Notes under the pieces: generated by a model
Database searches by the model: none
What the model saw: only the letters and a program-made list of their open reading frames with translations
What the model was told of the DNA's origin: nothing
Translations under genes and position numbers: made by a program
Assembly: GCA_037043015.1 (NCBI GenBank)
Contig: CM073325.1
Coordinates: forward strand, 622,501-686,500
Direction: 5' to 3'
Source of the DNA: Bryum argenteum
Lineage: Eukaryota > Streptophyta > Bryopsida > Bryales > Bryaceae
DNA length: 64,000 nt
Part shown: piece after piece, positions 33,252-45,327 of the stretch
Position numbering within the stretch: the first letter of the stretch is position 1
How the letters are laid out: each line of letters starts with the position of its first letter

Positions 33252-35877
33252 GTCTGCTCACGATAGAGATGATTAACGTAAGCAACGTCAAAGAGCACTT
33301 AGTACATGCATTTGATCTAAACCTGCAGGATTATAAAGCGGGTGGTTCATCAACCTGCCGGAAGTAAAAAATTATTATAGCTGGTGAATTTATGCACAGT
33401 TACGTCATTCACTTCGGCATAAACGATGGCACAGACGGTGCGTGGCCATCACCCGAGCAACTCTCAGTTTTCACCTCCTGGCTATAAATCTAGAGAACTG
33501 AAGTCTAACTATTCCAACATCTTAGGGATGAACATTATGGTACCGGCGGTCAACCTGCAACATAGTAATCAGACCAGTCAGTCTAAAATCCTCACCAACT
33601 TCTAAACTGCGTCCACAGCTTCAAAAATCAATCTCAACGAAGTAAACGTTGACATAAAAAGCAGGACAACACATATACCAGATCCTCTTCGACCCTGAGC
33701 ATTGTATAAACAAGGTCATCGATATTGCAGAGCCTGACTACTACGTTAATGGAGCGTTACTATCTTATGGTACCCCCTTCATGATCAGAACTCTCGCTAA
33801 CAAAAACTCCCATCTGTGTGGCGTATACGAATGTAAGACACTTGAGGGTTCATTCTGCATGTATCCTGCAACCCCTACTTGTTTAAAAGGCCTGTCACTC
33901 GGAACACAACTGTAGAGGGTTCCTAGAAGAAAACCTGCCTGTTGGACATGACTTTTAACAGACCCTGAGAACTGTAACGTGGTTACGATTTCTGGGACAC
34001 GTGAGAGTAGTGGGGATTGACAAGCCAAGAGGGCACATGAAGGGAAGAAGCGGAATAATGCACGATTCCTGGCGAATGTGCTCAGACAGCTCCTTACCAA
34101 TGTGAGGAAGTGCTATACCGATCTCAACCTCGTGTCGCTGATGTTGACGTTCTAACTTGAGCAATTCTATGATTTTTAATCTGAGATTCGCTCACGTGTA
34201 ACACAGTCGCTCCTGGTGAAACTCTCCACCTTCCTGCATAGTGCAATGCCACGAAGCTGGTCATGAGCTAAATCACATTGCGGAGAAATAACATCATGTG
34301 CTTTGTCAGGTAAAGCCCTTTTAAAGCATTGAAGACGGATGATCGAATGTTAAAATCTACTACTGGAATCAAAGTGAAAGGCGATACAGCTCCAAGGTTG
34401 CTTCCAGAGCTCTAAATCACTCTTAAGAAGATTCTCCATTTAAAAATCAAATTTTACCTGTCGGGAAGTTAACATGACTAGAACCGCTTTACAACTTTGA
34501 CAATTTCAATGATTAAACTGATCTGCCTCATTCAACTTCCAATTTCCGGACTCGTTCACATTCAGTACCTGTAGAGCTCTATAGTGTGATCCTCATTTCT
34601 AAACTTCAATGCTGATTAGTTCAAGGATTACTTCGGAGAGGTTCTCTTAAATTCAAAACATAAACGAGTATCGAGGAAAATGAGTAGGATATGCATTGCG
34701 GACAAACTCCAAATTAAGCTTCATTATCTACGAAACGGCCTTCTTCGTTGGAATCAAGAAATTATCCACATACCTAGTCAGAACGAATAAGACCGCCTAT
34801 CAACTCCACTGCCTAATCCCAAACAACGTGTACCATTATCTTCAAGATCTGCATATGATAAGAGCTGCCGTAGAAAGGTAACGGAGAGTGGGTTGAACTT
34901 ACGTTTACAAAAATGGAATCAGCAGAAGATTGTCGATGATGAAGTCTTTAAGTGGCACAATAATGAAGACACCCACAAGATTAGCCTGCAAAAACAAGGC
35001 AAGCACAACAATGTTCAAAGCCCAAGCCGATTTCCTCAATTGGGTCCCATGCCTTCGAATCTGTTCGCTGCAGAGGAGGAATCGAGTCAGCTTAGATTGA
35101 ACCACATGAAACGCAAACTCGCTCGACAACGAGATACGCAACTCGACTGGTAAAACCCTACACCCCGAATCCCTGACAAGTAGTACAGTAATAATATTCT
35201 CGTCAATTTTGACCTGACAACGCCTTCATCAGCCCTCATGTCGCGAAAGGAACAGGAGGGAAATCCGAAATCCTGAAGCCGAGATGTTTCAAGCAATCAA
35301 TGATCGGTAACCCAGAATTGAAAAGACGTCCAAGAGTGGACATTACGTATCCGCTAGCACACCCAGATCTCGATGCAAATGGTGAGAGCCCATTTGACGT
35401 GTTGGTCATAGATGACGACTATCCCGAAAAATCTAAGAGGCCTACCGACAAGTGTGGGAGTGATGAATGAGGATGATGGAAGAAGGAAATAGGGCAAAGG
35501 AATAAAGAGGGAGTGCAATTACATTGTCGACAGCCCAAGTAAAAGGGCAGCAGAAGCGTGGGAAAATTCAGCTGTGGAGACACAGAAAGGCGAGCACAAG
35601 TGCAGGAGAGAACGCGGTGGGAGGGAGGGAGGAAGGAGGGGGCAGGCATCGGCATAGCAGCAGGAGAGCAGACGTTGGAAAGCAAAGCCGACGTGCTCGA
35701 CTGCCTCGACACATTAACTAAGGTACAACTGGCCAACACACAGAGTCGACGTCCGGAAGCGCCGTACCAACCACGCAACTTCGCACTCTTCTTACAACCA
35801 GCTTTCTATGTATACCATTCTCATTGTATACTTCTCTTAGAAACTGCGTACATCAAGGCCCTCTTTGATCCCAAAAG
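33252..35877. other. Upstream DNA of the PNGase gene
   Basis: No protein gene is supported. The stretch is of mixed composition and may contain the promoter and a spliced leader of the minus-strand PNGase gene. A GC-richer purine-rich segment at about 35500-35720 (plus strand) could be its first exon. Open frames there are short and without domains. Confidence 0.3.
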
Positions 35878-35948
35878 TTGAAAGGCCCCAAAACTGTCAA
35901 AAGGCCCCAAAATTGTTAAAAGGCCCCAAAATTGTTAAAAGGCTTCAA
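35878..35948. repeat. Three to four short tandem units of about 20 bp
   Basis: The unit 'aaaggccccaaaattgttaa' repeats with small changes (actgtc in the first, and a degraded last unit 'aaaggcttcaaaacc'). It lies directly at the left edge of the dispersed repeat at 35955-36800 and may be its terminal or subterminal tandem region. Confidence 0.75.
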
Positions 35949-35954
35949 AACCAC

Positions 35955-36800
35955 CCTCTTTCAATGCAAGATGAAAAGTTTTAACTTTCAATGTAATCTC
36001 AAGTATGTAACCGTGAGATCTTGTACTCAACTTGTCCATGTACGTGCGTACCAAATCTTAGCTTCAATTTCCTCACCAATTGTGAGATCATAACATTCAA
36101 AGTTGAAAAAAAAGTTTGTTTCACTTGTTGCAAAATGGGTTATAAGATTTTTGTGACCCCAAAAAACCACTTTTGAGAGTAATTTTGAACCGAGTCACTT
36201 CACATTCTAATTCTTAAGTGAGCTCGGAACATGTTTATGCAAATTTTACCCTCACGCAACCTGTAAGACCTAAAGAAAGTGCTTGAATCCTCACATGAAG
36301 GTATTCTGAAACTCAAATTTAAAGGCCGATCATTGAAGATAGAAATGTCATGTGAAGGATAATTGGATTGAAGATCTAAATAGTGATATCATGCCTTAAA
36401 ACCTTGTGTACATGTACAAAAACACAATTCGAAAACAAGTACAATCTCAATTTTTTAAAAATTTTGAAGTTTCTTGCGATTTAATTGATTTTGGGCAGAA
36501 TTTGAGAATAAATGATCATGTACCGCAGTGTGGGCAATTTTGGGCAAATTTCAAATAGTGTTTTCAAACTTTGACCATAAATACTTTGACCATGTATGAA
36601 GAATTTTGAAGCATGAAACAACTTTTCGGAAAGGTATGGAAAAACTCTACAACCTACAAAGGTTGCAACCTCATGCGAGTTAAATATAGTAAATACAAGG
36701 CTAACAAGACCCCAAACGTCCCGTTTTGAGCACTTTTTGACATTAGGGGTTAAAATCAAGAACCTGTAATTACACTATGCTACAATGTTTTTGAGAATTC
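35955..36800 (+). repeat. Dispersed non-coding repeat, family 2, copy 1
   Basis: It aligns with 40645-41350 in the same order: 'ccctctttcaatgcaag', 'taccaaatctta', 'gagatcataac-ttcaaagtt', 'ttttaccctca', 'atcatgcctta', 'ttttgggca' and 'ggtatggaaaaac'. A minus-strand partial copy lies at about 25060-25560. No coding potential is seen. The ends are not sharply defined. Confidence 0.65.
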
Positions 36801-39355
36801 TAAAGTTGTGTAAAAATTATGTATGATAATGAGTTCGATATGTATGAATCTTTATAGCTAATTGGTCATGTCTTAAGTATGAACATTGCACTTATTTTCC
36901 TACCATCAAACCCCAGGAGATGTCAAGACAAATTGAGTACCATAAGGCATTCAATTTTATTCCGTGAATTCAAAAATGCTCTTCACATATTATTGTCAAT
37001 GCCTAATTGGAGGGTTAGAGAGTTTTTGGGCTTGTTGAAGGGTTAGGCAGATGGCAATGCTCTTAGGACTTTGGAACTCACACAATTTTTATAAACATTC
37101 CAAACTTCCAACAAAGATAATGGCCTTCACACTCGCACAACAAGAACATGTCAATCACCATCATGCGAGCTATTGTGCATGTTGTTACAGATCACCATCA
37201 GGTTGCTTAGCTTAGCTTGTACAACATGATGTCCCAACTATAGACAAAAAAGAAAAGCAAAAACGTGCGAGAACAAGAACAACCATGTCGGTCTCATTTG
37301 CAAGTGATTTATCTTTTTCTTGCTATGGAATGTGGTAAAAATAGAGAGCCATTAGAATTCAGGGTGATACAGGTTCAATACTACGATGTAGGTATATGTA
37401 GGTATGCGTTTGAAACAACATCAGATTGTTCACAATCGATAACTCAGCCCCCTCCGTGATATGTTTTACTGTACGGTTGGATGAAACTCAAGCATTCAGC
37501 GGCTACTCATGCGAAGTATATACCTCTACTTTTCTACATAGTCCTTTGTTGCTCATAGGCACACACTATGGAGCGACACACCTGAATCCACGTAAGAAGT
37601 GACACCCTTAGGGCCGGTTCACACTATGCCGCCCAACTCAAGAGGTCGTCACTCAAACTCCTCTTGTTCTTGGGTGAGAGGTGAAGAGAGAAGTTCATTG
37701 AAAAATATCATTAATAACCTCTGAGTATTTTATCGCAAAGAAGTTTGGTCTCTCAACCAAAGTTTGATTTTCCATTTTCATCGTACCCAAACTATTGGTT
37801 AAAGGGCTAAACTCTTGGCACTAAAACTATCAAAAAGTGCTACCATGTAGGCATTTTGGGCACCTTTCAACTTGAGACTTTGGGCTCTAGTGTGAAGACC
37901 AAGATGCCAAACTTTGGCTCTACAGATCAGATCATTGAATTTACTTGACCTCTCCACTAATAGGCACAGTGTGATAGTCGAAGTCGATATTGGAATGAAT
38001 CGCAGTTGAACACGAATAGGTGAGCCAGGATATTGAATAGGAAGCAATTTTAGGTCTTCCTTCTACCTTGACCAACCCTGCATCAGAATCAAAGAGTGCA
38101 AGACCCTGAGCTCAATTAGGTTGTACGCTTCTAGCATTCTTGTATGTGACATGGCTTTCAGCCGAAGAAACTCTGCTCATTCTTTTCGTCAGTTGTAAAT
38201 ATGATGGCGCTGGCATTGAGAGGTTGGCTTGGGAAGATTGTCACGAATGATGTGGCCCTAGCCTGCTGCCCCCACATGCAGTGCGAGAGAATGCATAGCT
38301 GTACAACCTGTTCTGGATGTACACCATTGTGGGGAAATCTGGAGGAGATTCATGCCTCTTGCTCGTGACTTACAAGCCAAGACATGGTCAAATTACAGTT
38401 CTGATGTGAGGGGCAATAATTATGATCATAATGTACCCCTTTGTACGACTGTTGTTGCATAACACCTTTCCTCGGAAGCCACTGAATTCTGTAGTGATCT
38501 GCGTATCTTGCCTTCTCGAGTAGAGTTTCTTCAGTAGCAACGTAGTTCTTGGACAATGCTCTGGACTTAGAGCTTGGGCTCCCATTATCTCGAAAGTAGC
38601 TCACGCTGAGATGCAATAAACAATAGGAAGCCATCTTGTATACTACGTCAGCGGATATCTCTGAGATTTCTCACTGATGAAGTTGCTGCAGCACTATCTG
38701 CGAAGTCAGTTTGGAGTCGAGCAATGATTTGAAGAACACTAGTCTATTTTTCTGCAGCGCAGCACCTTGCATGCATTGATCTGGCAACTATGCTGAATAA
38801 CACACTCTTCACTGGCGATGCGGAGGCCCACGTCATTCAAAGCGGTAGCTTCAAATCGGACATTGCAAAATAGGGTCGTGATCGGAAGCATATTCTTGAT
38901 CGAACAGCGTGGATATTGTATAGCAAGTGTGATCTCGCCATGGCTCAAGAGGAGATCGAGCAGTGAGACTGGAGAACGAATCGTCTGTAACAAATCATAC
39001 TCTAAGACTTGTTCAATCTGATTCAAGGATACAAACAATGCGTGCAGCGACGAAGGACACCCGGAAGGCGAAGCACATATGATTTACCTGCAGTGGAGGG
39101 AACTGAAGGTGGTCAGAACAAACCGTACATACAGGCGAGCGGAAATGCCATGTCCTTTATTGAAGTGGTGAATTCCTGCAGCCGGGAATGCGGAAGTGGA
39201 CATGACCAGGTTCCATCCCCCTGGCCAAAAGCTTCAATCATTTAATGGGTCCTGTCTATGCATACAATGATGGAGAGCAATTATCTACTGCTACTGCTTT
39301 GAGCCTGACATGAAGGAATCCGTTGCCGACGTGGGAATGGCTGGCAGGATGAAAT
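36801..39355. other. Intergenic DNA, no supported gene
   Basis: Open frames here are short and lack domains. At about 37611 the sequence TTAGGGCCGGTTCACACTATG resembles the left end of the element at 22486-24224, without a visible right end. The stretch at 38050-39300 is GC-richer but I could not assemble a gene from it; it may include the 3' region of the minus-strand GNAT gene. Confidence 0.35.
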
Positions 39356-39895
39356 TCATGGCTTGGCGGCAGGGAGATCCTGGGTGATGCCATATATGAA
39401 CACATCAACAAGGGTACCGCGAAGCTGGACGAAGTTCCGCAGCAAGCCCTCGCGTTGAAACCCGCATTTTTCGAGAACGCGTTGAGAGGCGATGTTGGTG
39501 GTGAGAGCATAGGCTTGAATGCGAGCCAGGCCAAACTGCTGGAAGCCGGCCTCCACGGCCAGACGGGCGGCTTGCGTCACGACGCCCTTGCCCCAAAACT
39601 CCTTGGCTATGAGGTAGCTCAGGTCTGCACGCACGGCGTGCACTTTTGCTCCCATGGTCAGGTAAATGGCTCCTGCTGGCACGCCGTTCACGCAGATAAG
39701 CCGGTACCACGGGTGCGGCGCGATGGTGGTCGCGAAGTAGTGCTCCAGCTCCGCGTCTGATCGGAGGGAGTCATTTGGGGTGGTGATGGTTACCTCATCG
39801 TCGCCGAACCACTTGACACTGGCTTTCATGTCCGCCGCCGTGAATGTTCGTAGCGACACTTCGACGGAGGCTTTGCCACTGCTTAGGCTCCCCAT
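39356..39895 (-). CDS. GNAT-family N-acetyltransferase (RimJ/RimL-like)
   Basis: This enzyme transfers acetyl from acetyl-CoA to an amine; the substrate cannot be told from sequence. The 179-residue protein has the GNAT motif A KEFWGKGVVTQAARL at about 98-112, where the glycine loop binds the cofactor pyrophosphate. It also has NIASQRVLEKCGF at about 134-146, the motif B signature of RimJ/RimL-like enzymes. I chose the ATG at 39895 (MGSLSSGKASVEVSLRTF) because the domain starts there. The frame stays open upstream to an ATG at 40138, adding 81 residues that are Ser/Arg-rich and hydrophobic. That could be a plastid or mitochondrial targeting peptide or merely leader. One exon. GC-rich, unlike its surroundings. 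Confidence 0.88.
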   Translation of the reverse strand: MGSLSSGKASVEVSLRTFTAADMKASVKWFGDDEVTITTPNDSLRSDAELEHYFATTIAPHPWYRLICVNGVPAGAIYLTMGAKVHAVRADLSYLIAKEFWGKGVVTQAARLAVEAGFQQFGLARIQAYALTTNIASQRVLEKCGFQREGLLRNFVQLRGTLVDVFIYGITQDLPAAKP

Positions 39896-40644
39896 CCGAC
39901 CGGCTACCAAGCCACTGATCTCAACGGACTCTCTCTGGTATCTGGACGTGCGCACCGACAAATTTGTGGTGAAGCCCTCCTTGAGAGAAGAATTGCACCC
40001 TGCGATGGTGAGAGAAGTATCAAAGAAGCTTGCGGCTGGGTTGCGCGGCGCAAGCCAAGGCCGCACTATCGACAGTGCCACAGCTACAGCAAAGAACAGA
40101 GAGCGGAGGAGCGTGGGTGTAGGGCATCCGGCAGACAAATATACTCACTAGATGACTGAAGAAAGGAGGAAGGGCGAAATGGCAGCACCGATTGAATGCA
40201 AGGGATGGAGGGACAGGTAGATGGAACGAGAAGAAATTCTGCACGCAGTTAGCAGTGGATGCATCAACCCCACGGAGGCATTTGTATGTCATCTTGGAAC
40301 GAAAACCAACCCAAGTCGTCAGTGGCCAGTCTAACGCGTGTGTGGAAGTGGAAGGGCGGTAACAACGTGATTGATGTCGAAACTTCGTCACGAGCTTGGC
40401 AAGAGGTTTTCTGTTGTCCCATTGCTGCATTGCTGCCTTTTCCCTGTCCTCCGGTTGAAAATCGCCTTGACTCCTTTGAAACTTTTGTTGCCTGTGGACC
40501 GAAGGCGAAGTCAAGCGTCCGACAGCAGCCTATGCTTACTTCGTTCTCACATGTCTCAGTGTATGCCTCCGTGCTGGACTTGGCCTACATTCTTAACCCC
40601 TATAGCTTCTTTGCATGCTTTACAATGCTTTACACTCAAGTCTA

Positions 40645-41350
40645 CCCTCTTTCGATGCAAGGTGAGATTCTTCACATCATTGGAGTATGTAAGCATAGGA
40701 TCCATGTATACCAAATCCTAAACTCAAATTCCTAACCGATGTTGAGATCGTAGCCTTTAAAGTTGGAAAAGAAGTTTTGTTTGTTTGTTGTGAAAAGGGC
40801 AAGCAAAGTTGTGAGGGTCAAATAACCATTTATATAACCATTTATAGAAGTTTATATGAATTGAAGCTCTTCAAGTTCTTGTTCCTAGGTGAGTTAGAAA
40901 TTTTATGTCCATGCAATTTTTACCCTCATGGGATCCATAAAACCATTTTAAAATGCTTGATCGTCCACATGGAGGTACGCTGAAATTCAAATACAAAGGC
41001 ATATTTTTGACAATAAAAAAGGCATATGAAATTCTGCGTAATGAAAATCCAAACAGTGAGCACATGCCTTAGTACCTCTTTTACAAGCTCAAAAAACAAA
41101 ACTTAAAAAGATTTGATATCTCATTTTCTGGTAATTTTTTGAAGTTTTTGCATTATGATCAATTTTAGGCAAATTTTGAGAACAAATGAGCATATACTAC
41201 AGTTTGAGCAATTTTAGGCAGATGTCGAATAGTACTTTTAAACTTTGACCTTGAATATCTCTTAAAGTATGAGGAATTTTAAGGCATGTAATTACTTCTA
41301 AGAAAGGTATGGAAAAACCTTTCAACCTGCAAAAGATTTCAAATTTATAG
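40645..41350 (+). repeat. Dispersed non-coding repeat, family 2, copy 2
   Basis: It matches 35955-36800 in order and orientation. Shared words include 'cctctttcgatgcaaggtga', 'ccatgtataccaaatccta', 'gaaaggtatggaaaaacc' and 'caatttttaccctca'. It begins about 0.5 kb upstream of the GNAT gene's longest possible start. No protein is encoded. Confidence 0.65.
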
Positions 41351-41492
41351 AAACAAAGCCAAATTGGCTCAAGAGGGGCCTCATGATACTTTGGGGATTA
41401 ACCAACCTCTCTAACCAAGTATAAGCTTCAACCAACAACTGAGGAGAGTGCTCTTTCAAGATTCAATATAGGCTAAATTCAATGTGTCATGT

Positions 41493-42271
41493 TTAACCCT
41501 TAAACGATAACAACATTTTGGATAAAAGGAGAAACTTTGAAGAGCCATATGTTCTTCATCCAGAGTTTTTTTGAATAAATCATTTGGATTGGGTCCCAAA
41601 TCAAGTCTAATTCGTGTGGTTAAATAAAGTAAGAATTAATGGCACTCATTTTAGTAAAGGCGACTTGAGTTTTGGGTTTTTAAACATTAGGCATGTTGTA
41701 CTAGTGCAAGCCATTCGTGTGGTATCCAATTATTTTTTTTCATGAAATTTTTTCACACATTCACAATCTTAACTTGAAATCCACAAACAATTTAGTAGGA
41801 ATATTTTTGATTTGAATACTTTCAGTATTGAATTTTGAATGATGCTTCTACAATGAAAAATGTGAAGAAATAGATGATTTTGAGGCGTTATAACTTCTTC
41901 ATCCACCATTAGATTTCAACTTTATTTTTGGGATGGGTTCCAATTTGGGTTAGTTCAAGCAGTAGAAATCTTGACCCTAGAAAAGGTATTTTTGAAAACA
42001 AGACAAGAACTAGAGTGCAAGAAGTGTAAATTTGGACTATTTTTCCCTTGTAAGTACTTTGGTGATTTTCATCATTGTAAGGCTATAATTTGAGCCAAGA
42101 AATAACAAAAGAATGTATTTTTGTACAAGAGTGTTATTGAGATGAAAGATAACAACTTTCTAGTTGGTGAATTTTTTATTGCAATAGATTTGATAGGAAT
42201 ATTCTCACTTTTAAGTAAAAACGATGAAATTCTATGATCAGTTTTGAATACTAATATGTTATTATCTCAAA
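41493..42271 (+). repeat. TTAA-flanked repeat family, copy B, truncated on the right
   Basis: The left terminus TTAACCCTTAAACG is kept, and the body follows the full copy at 44346-45327: 'gaaactttgaagagccatat', 'gtcccaaatcaagtctaat', 'gcaagccattcgtgtggt' and so on. Homology stops at about 42270, where the next segment (42272-43304) begins. The right terminus is missing. Confidence 0.7.
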
Positions 42272-43304
42272 ATTTACTAGTACGTCCGCAATACGTTGCA
42301 GTTGCTCGTGATTTGGATGTTTGGCTATGGGCGTAGGCTTTGCAAGGGAGACAAGTTGACATTGTTGTTGGGCTTCTCTATCGTGAGTACCTTCTATCAA
42401 TTCCGCTTCCACTTGGAGCAAAGGGGTTTGATAATCTCGGTGCACTGCGAGGAAACCAATTGCGTTATCTCTATAGGCATCATATTGCAACATTGTTGGG
42501 TTGGACGTCCCGTCGATCAGAAGGTACACCAAATGGGTCTCCTCCCAGAGGTCAACAGTTCCTTGTGAACTACAGTGTATCCCGGAAATTGAATTGGCAA
42601 TGGGTCTCAAAAAAAGGCAATACATGCAGAAGAGGAGCGCATATGCTAGTACGAGTACAAGGGTCCTGACGCGGCAGTCAACCGCAGCTATTGTGCAACA
42701 TGCAACGCGAGTGCAGTCCCCAAGCCCAAAGCAACCAGAAAAGCGGCAGTAACAGCCCTAATGTCGAAGACAAGCATAATCATCAACCAACCAACCAACA
42801 TCGAGTCTGGAACAGAGAAGAGGGACACCTTACATTGACGATGGAAATGAGAATGGCCCAACAGCAACGGATGTTGATATCACGCCACCATGTACGAGGA
42901 CTACGCTACATCACACACTCTCGCCGCGTGCGCATGTAGTTACCCGTCTATTTGGCAAAGTGCCTATCGTTGACATGGCGCATGCGGAGTTCGAGTATGT
43001 CCAAGAGGCATCTACTAATGGCTCCAATCTTGAAAGCCCACTACATGTGGAATGTCCATACAGTGGATCAACAAATCAAAACGAGACATTACAGACTAAC
43101 ATTCCAAGTCCATCAGGTGATCACCGTGGCCTTTTTGTTTGGGTGAAATTATATCACATGCAGTGGGGTGGTGAAGTTTGACATACATACAAAATACATA
43201 GAAGTTGTTAAGCAATCTTCTCACATTTTATACTATATGTTTGAGAAAATCAAACTCTGTAAAAAATAAAAAAAATAAAAAAAAAAAAAAAAAAAAAAAA
43301 AACT
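42272..43304 (+). mobile_element. Insertion ending in a poly(A) tract, possibly retroposed
   Basis: It cuts into repeat copy B and is GC-richer than its flanks. It ends at 43263-43304 with a nearly pure A run. One plus frame (about 42837-43181) is open and protein-like, with LFGKVPIVDMAHAEFEYVQE, but I do not recognise it. On the minus strand 42251-42625 is also open, with IDGTSNPT and IEGTHDREA segments that loosely recall DDE transposases. A 3' poly(A) fits a LINE or a processed transcript on the plus strand. Type not determined. Confidence 0.3.
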
Positions 43305-44345
43305 ACACACATTTAGACAATATGAAGTCCATCATGCAATACTTTAGAGGTTGCGGCAAGAAGTGATTTTTATCGTGTTTTTGAATGCTAATTATTCTGC
43401 AAATAATTGACTATCTAGATTTGAATTTGTTGAATGGTTATAAAGTAGCGCATGACATGAATATTCATTCCCATACTCTATGTATGTATCAACAAGTAAC
43501 ATTTGCAATCAGTTATGATATATTGTAATTGTTAATTTACGAATTTTGCTGAGCAACATTAACAACTTTTCAATTTGATTTGTCCAAACAAACCATGAAA
43601 GACTAAAACATAATAAAAACATCTATACGTACAAACACTTGAGCCATTTTATTTTTTTTGAAAAGTATAGTCTAAAAACCACTAGAGTGACTCTTTATCG
43701 CAATATATTCCAATCGATTTTTAGCGTTAAATCACAATTTCTTACAAGATTGTAAAACTATTTATTATACAAAAGACATTTGTTTGGGTGGGGGGTTGGT
43801 TGGATGGCTCTTTTGTCAAGAACATTTTGAAGACCATAGGTCTGATTGGGGCGCGGGAGGTGTTCTTGGAAGTACGTTTCTTTTATTTTATTTATTGCAA
43901 ATCCGATGTGTCAATCAGGAGATATGAAATTTCAAAGTATATATGGTTCCAAGAATTCTACACATTCGATAATCAACCTAATTTTAAAAGTTACAAAAAC
44001 TTTGAAATGGTTTGAAATACCTTCCCTCCTTTTCTATCTCAGGAACATTTGGTTGGAAAAGGCTGAGGAAGGGGACATGGATGGATTTTGGATGAGGTTC
44101 AATACAAGGCTAGAGACGAGGTTGAGACAAGTACAACATTATGGTTGGGGACAAGGATAGGGGTGGGGGGTGAAAGCAAACTCGACCCTTATACTTTAGA
44201 GATCACAATTTTTTGGAGGTTTCAACTTTTTCCTTCAATTTGGCATGCCTTAGGTTGTTTGATATATTTTGCAAGATTAGGGTGACACAAAGCTTGAAGA
44301 TGATTTTCTAACAATCAAAGTCCAAAATTACTTCACAATTCCATG
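43305..44345. other. AT-rich intergenic DNA
   Basis: No gene or repeat with clear ends is recognised. The open frames at 43788-44160 are short and without domains. Confidence 0.4.
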
Positions 44346-45327
44346 TTAACCCTTAAACGCCCACGATGTCGAAAAACGACATTTTGGATGTACATCAGAA
44401 ACTTTGAAGAGCCATATCTTCTTCATCCGAGGTCCGTTTTGGATGAAATCACTTGGATTAGGTTCCAAATCAAGTCTAGTTTGTGTTGTAAAGTTTTCAA
44501 GCCCACACAATAAAGTATGAATTAATGGAATGCACTTTAGTGAAAACAACTCTTGTTTTTGGGTTTTCAAGCATGGGGCATGTATTACCATTGCAAGCCA
44601 ATTATGTGAAATTAAAAATAGTTTTTCATGATTTTTTTTTTCATGATCATGATCTTAAGGTGATTCTTAACAACTTTGTAGTGAGAAGTTTTTTGATCCA
44701 AATGATTTTGCTATTGGATTTGCAATGATGTTTTGTCAACAAAAAAAGTGAGAAAATGGATGATATTAGAGGAGCTATATCTCCCTCATCCACCGTTGGA
44801 TTTCAACTTAATTTTTTGGGATGGCCTCCAATTAGAGTCTAGTCTAATTGGTAGAAACCTTAACAAGATCGAAGATGTTTTGAAGATAAGGCATGAAATT
44901 GAATGCAAAGGGTCTAGTTTTGGACTATTTTTCCTTTGTAAAATGTTCGGTAGTTTTTACCATTGCATGGCTTTTATTTGAGCCAAGAATTTTTTTTTGA
45001 TGAATTTTTGTTGGGTAAAGGACTTATTAAGATGAAGGTGAACATCTTTCTGGTTGGTGATTTTTTCATTGCAATAGGTATATTGGTAGCATTTCCACCT
45101 CAAAGTGAAAATGATGAAATTTTGCAGTTTGTTTTTGATATTGATATGTTTTGATCTCCCGATCTATAAGGCCTCATGACTCAAATTTTGGTCCACATGA
45201 TCTTTGATAAGTCTATTACAAGTTTGTACGGTTGAGATCTTAATAGCTTCCCTTGATTTTCATCTATGACGATTTCTATGAAAATGTGCTTTTCTGCTAA
45301 AAATATTCTCGGGCGTTTAGGGGTTAA
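44346..45327 (+). mobile_element. 982-bp TTAA-flanked element with TIRs (copy C, complete)
   Basis: It begins TTAACCCTTAAACGCCC (44346-44362) and ends with the complement of TTAACCCCTAAACGCCC (45311-45327), one mismatch in 17. If the outer TTAA is the target duplication, the TIR starts CCC. That layout, with a TTAA target and CCC ends, is characteristic of the piggyBac superfamily. No transposase is encoded, so this would be a non-autonomous member. Related decayed copies lie at 11550, 15840, 41493 and 59200. Confidence 0.7.

Noticed and set aside
42251-42625. Harbinger-type DDE transposase fragment
   Set aside because: IDGT and GTHDRE-like words are suggestive, but spacing and the rest of the domain do not fit, and the poly(A) favours the opposite strand.
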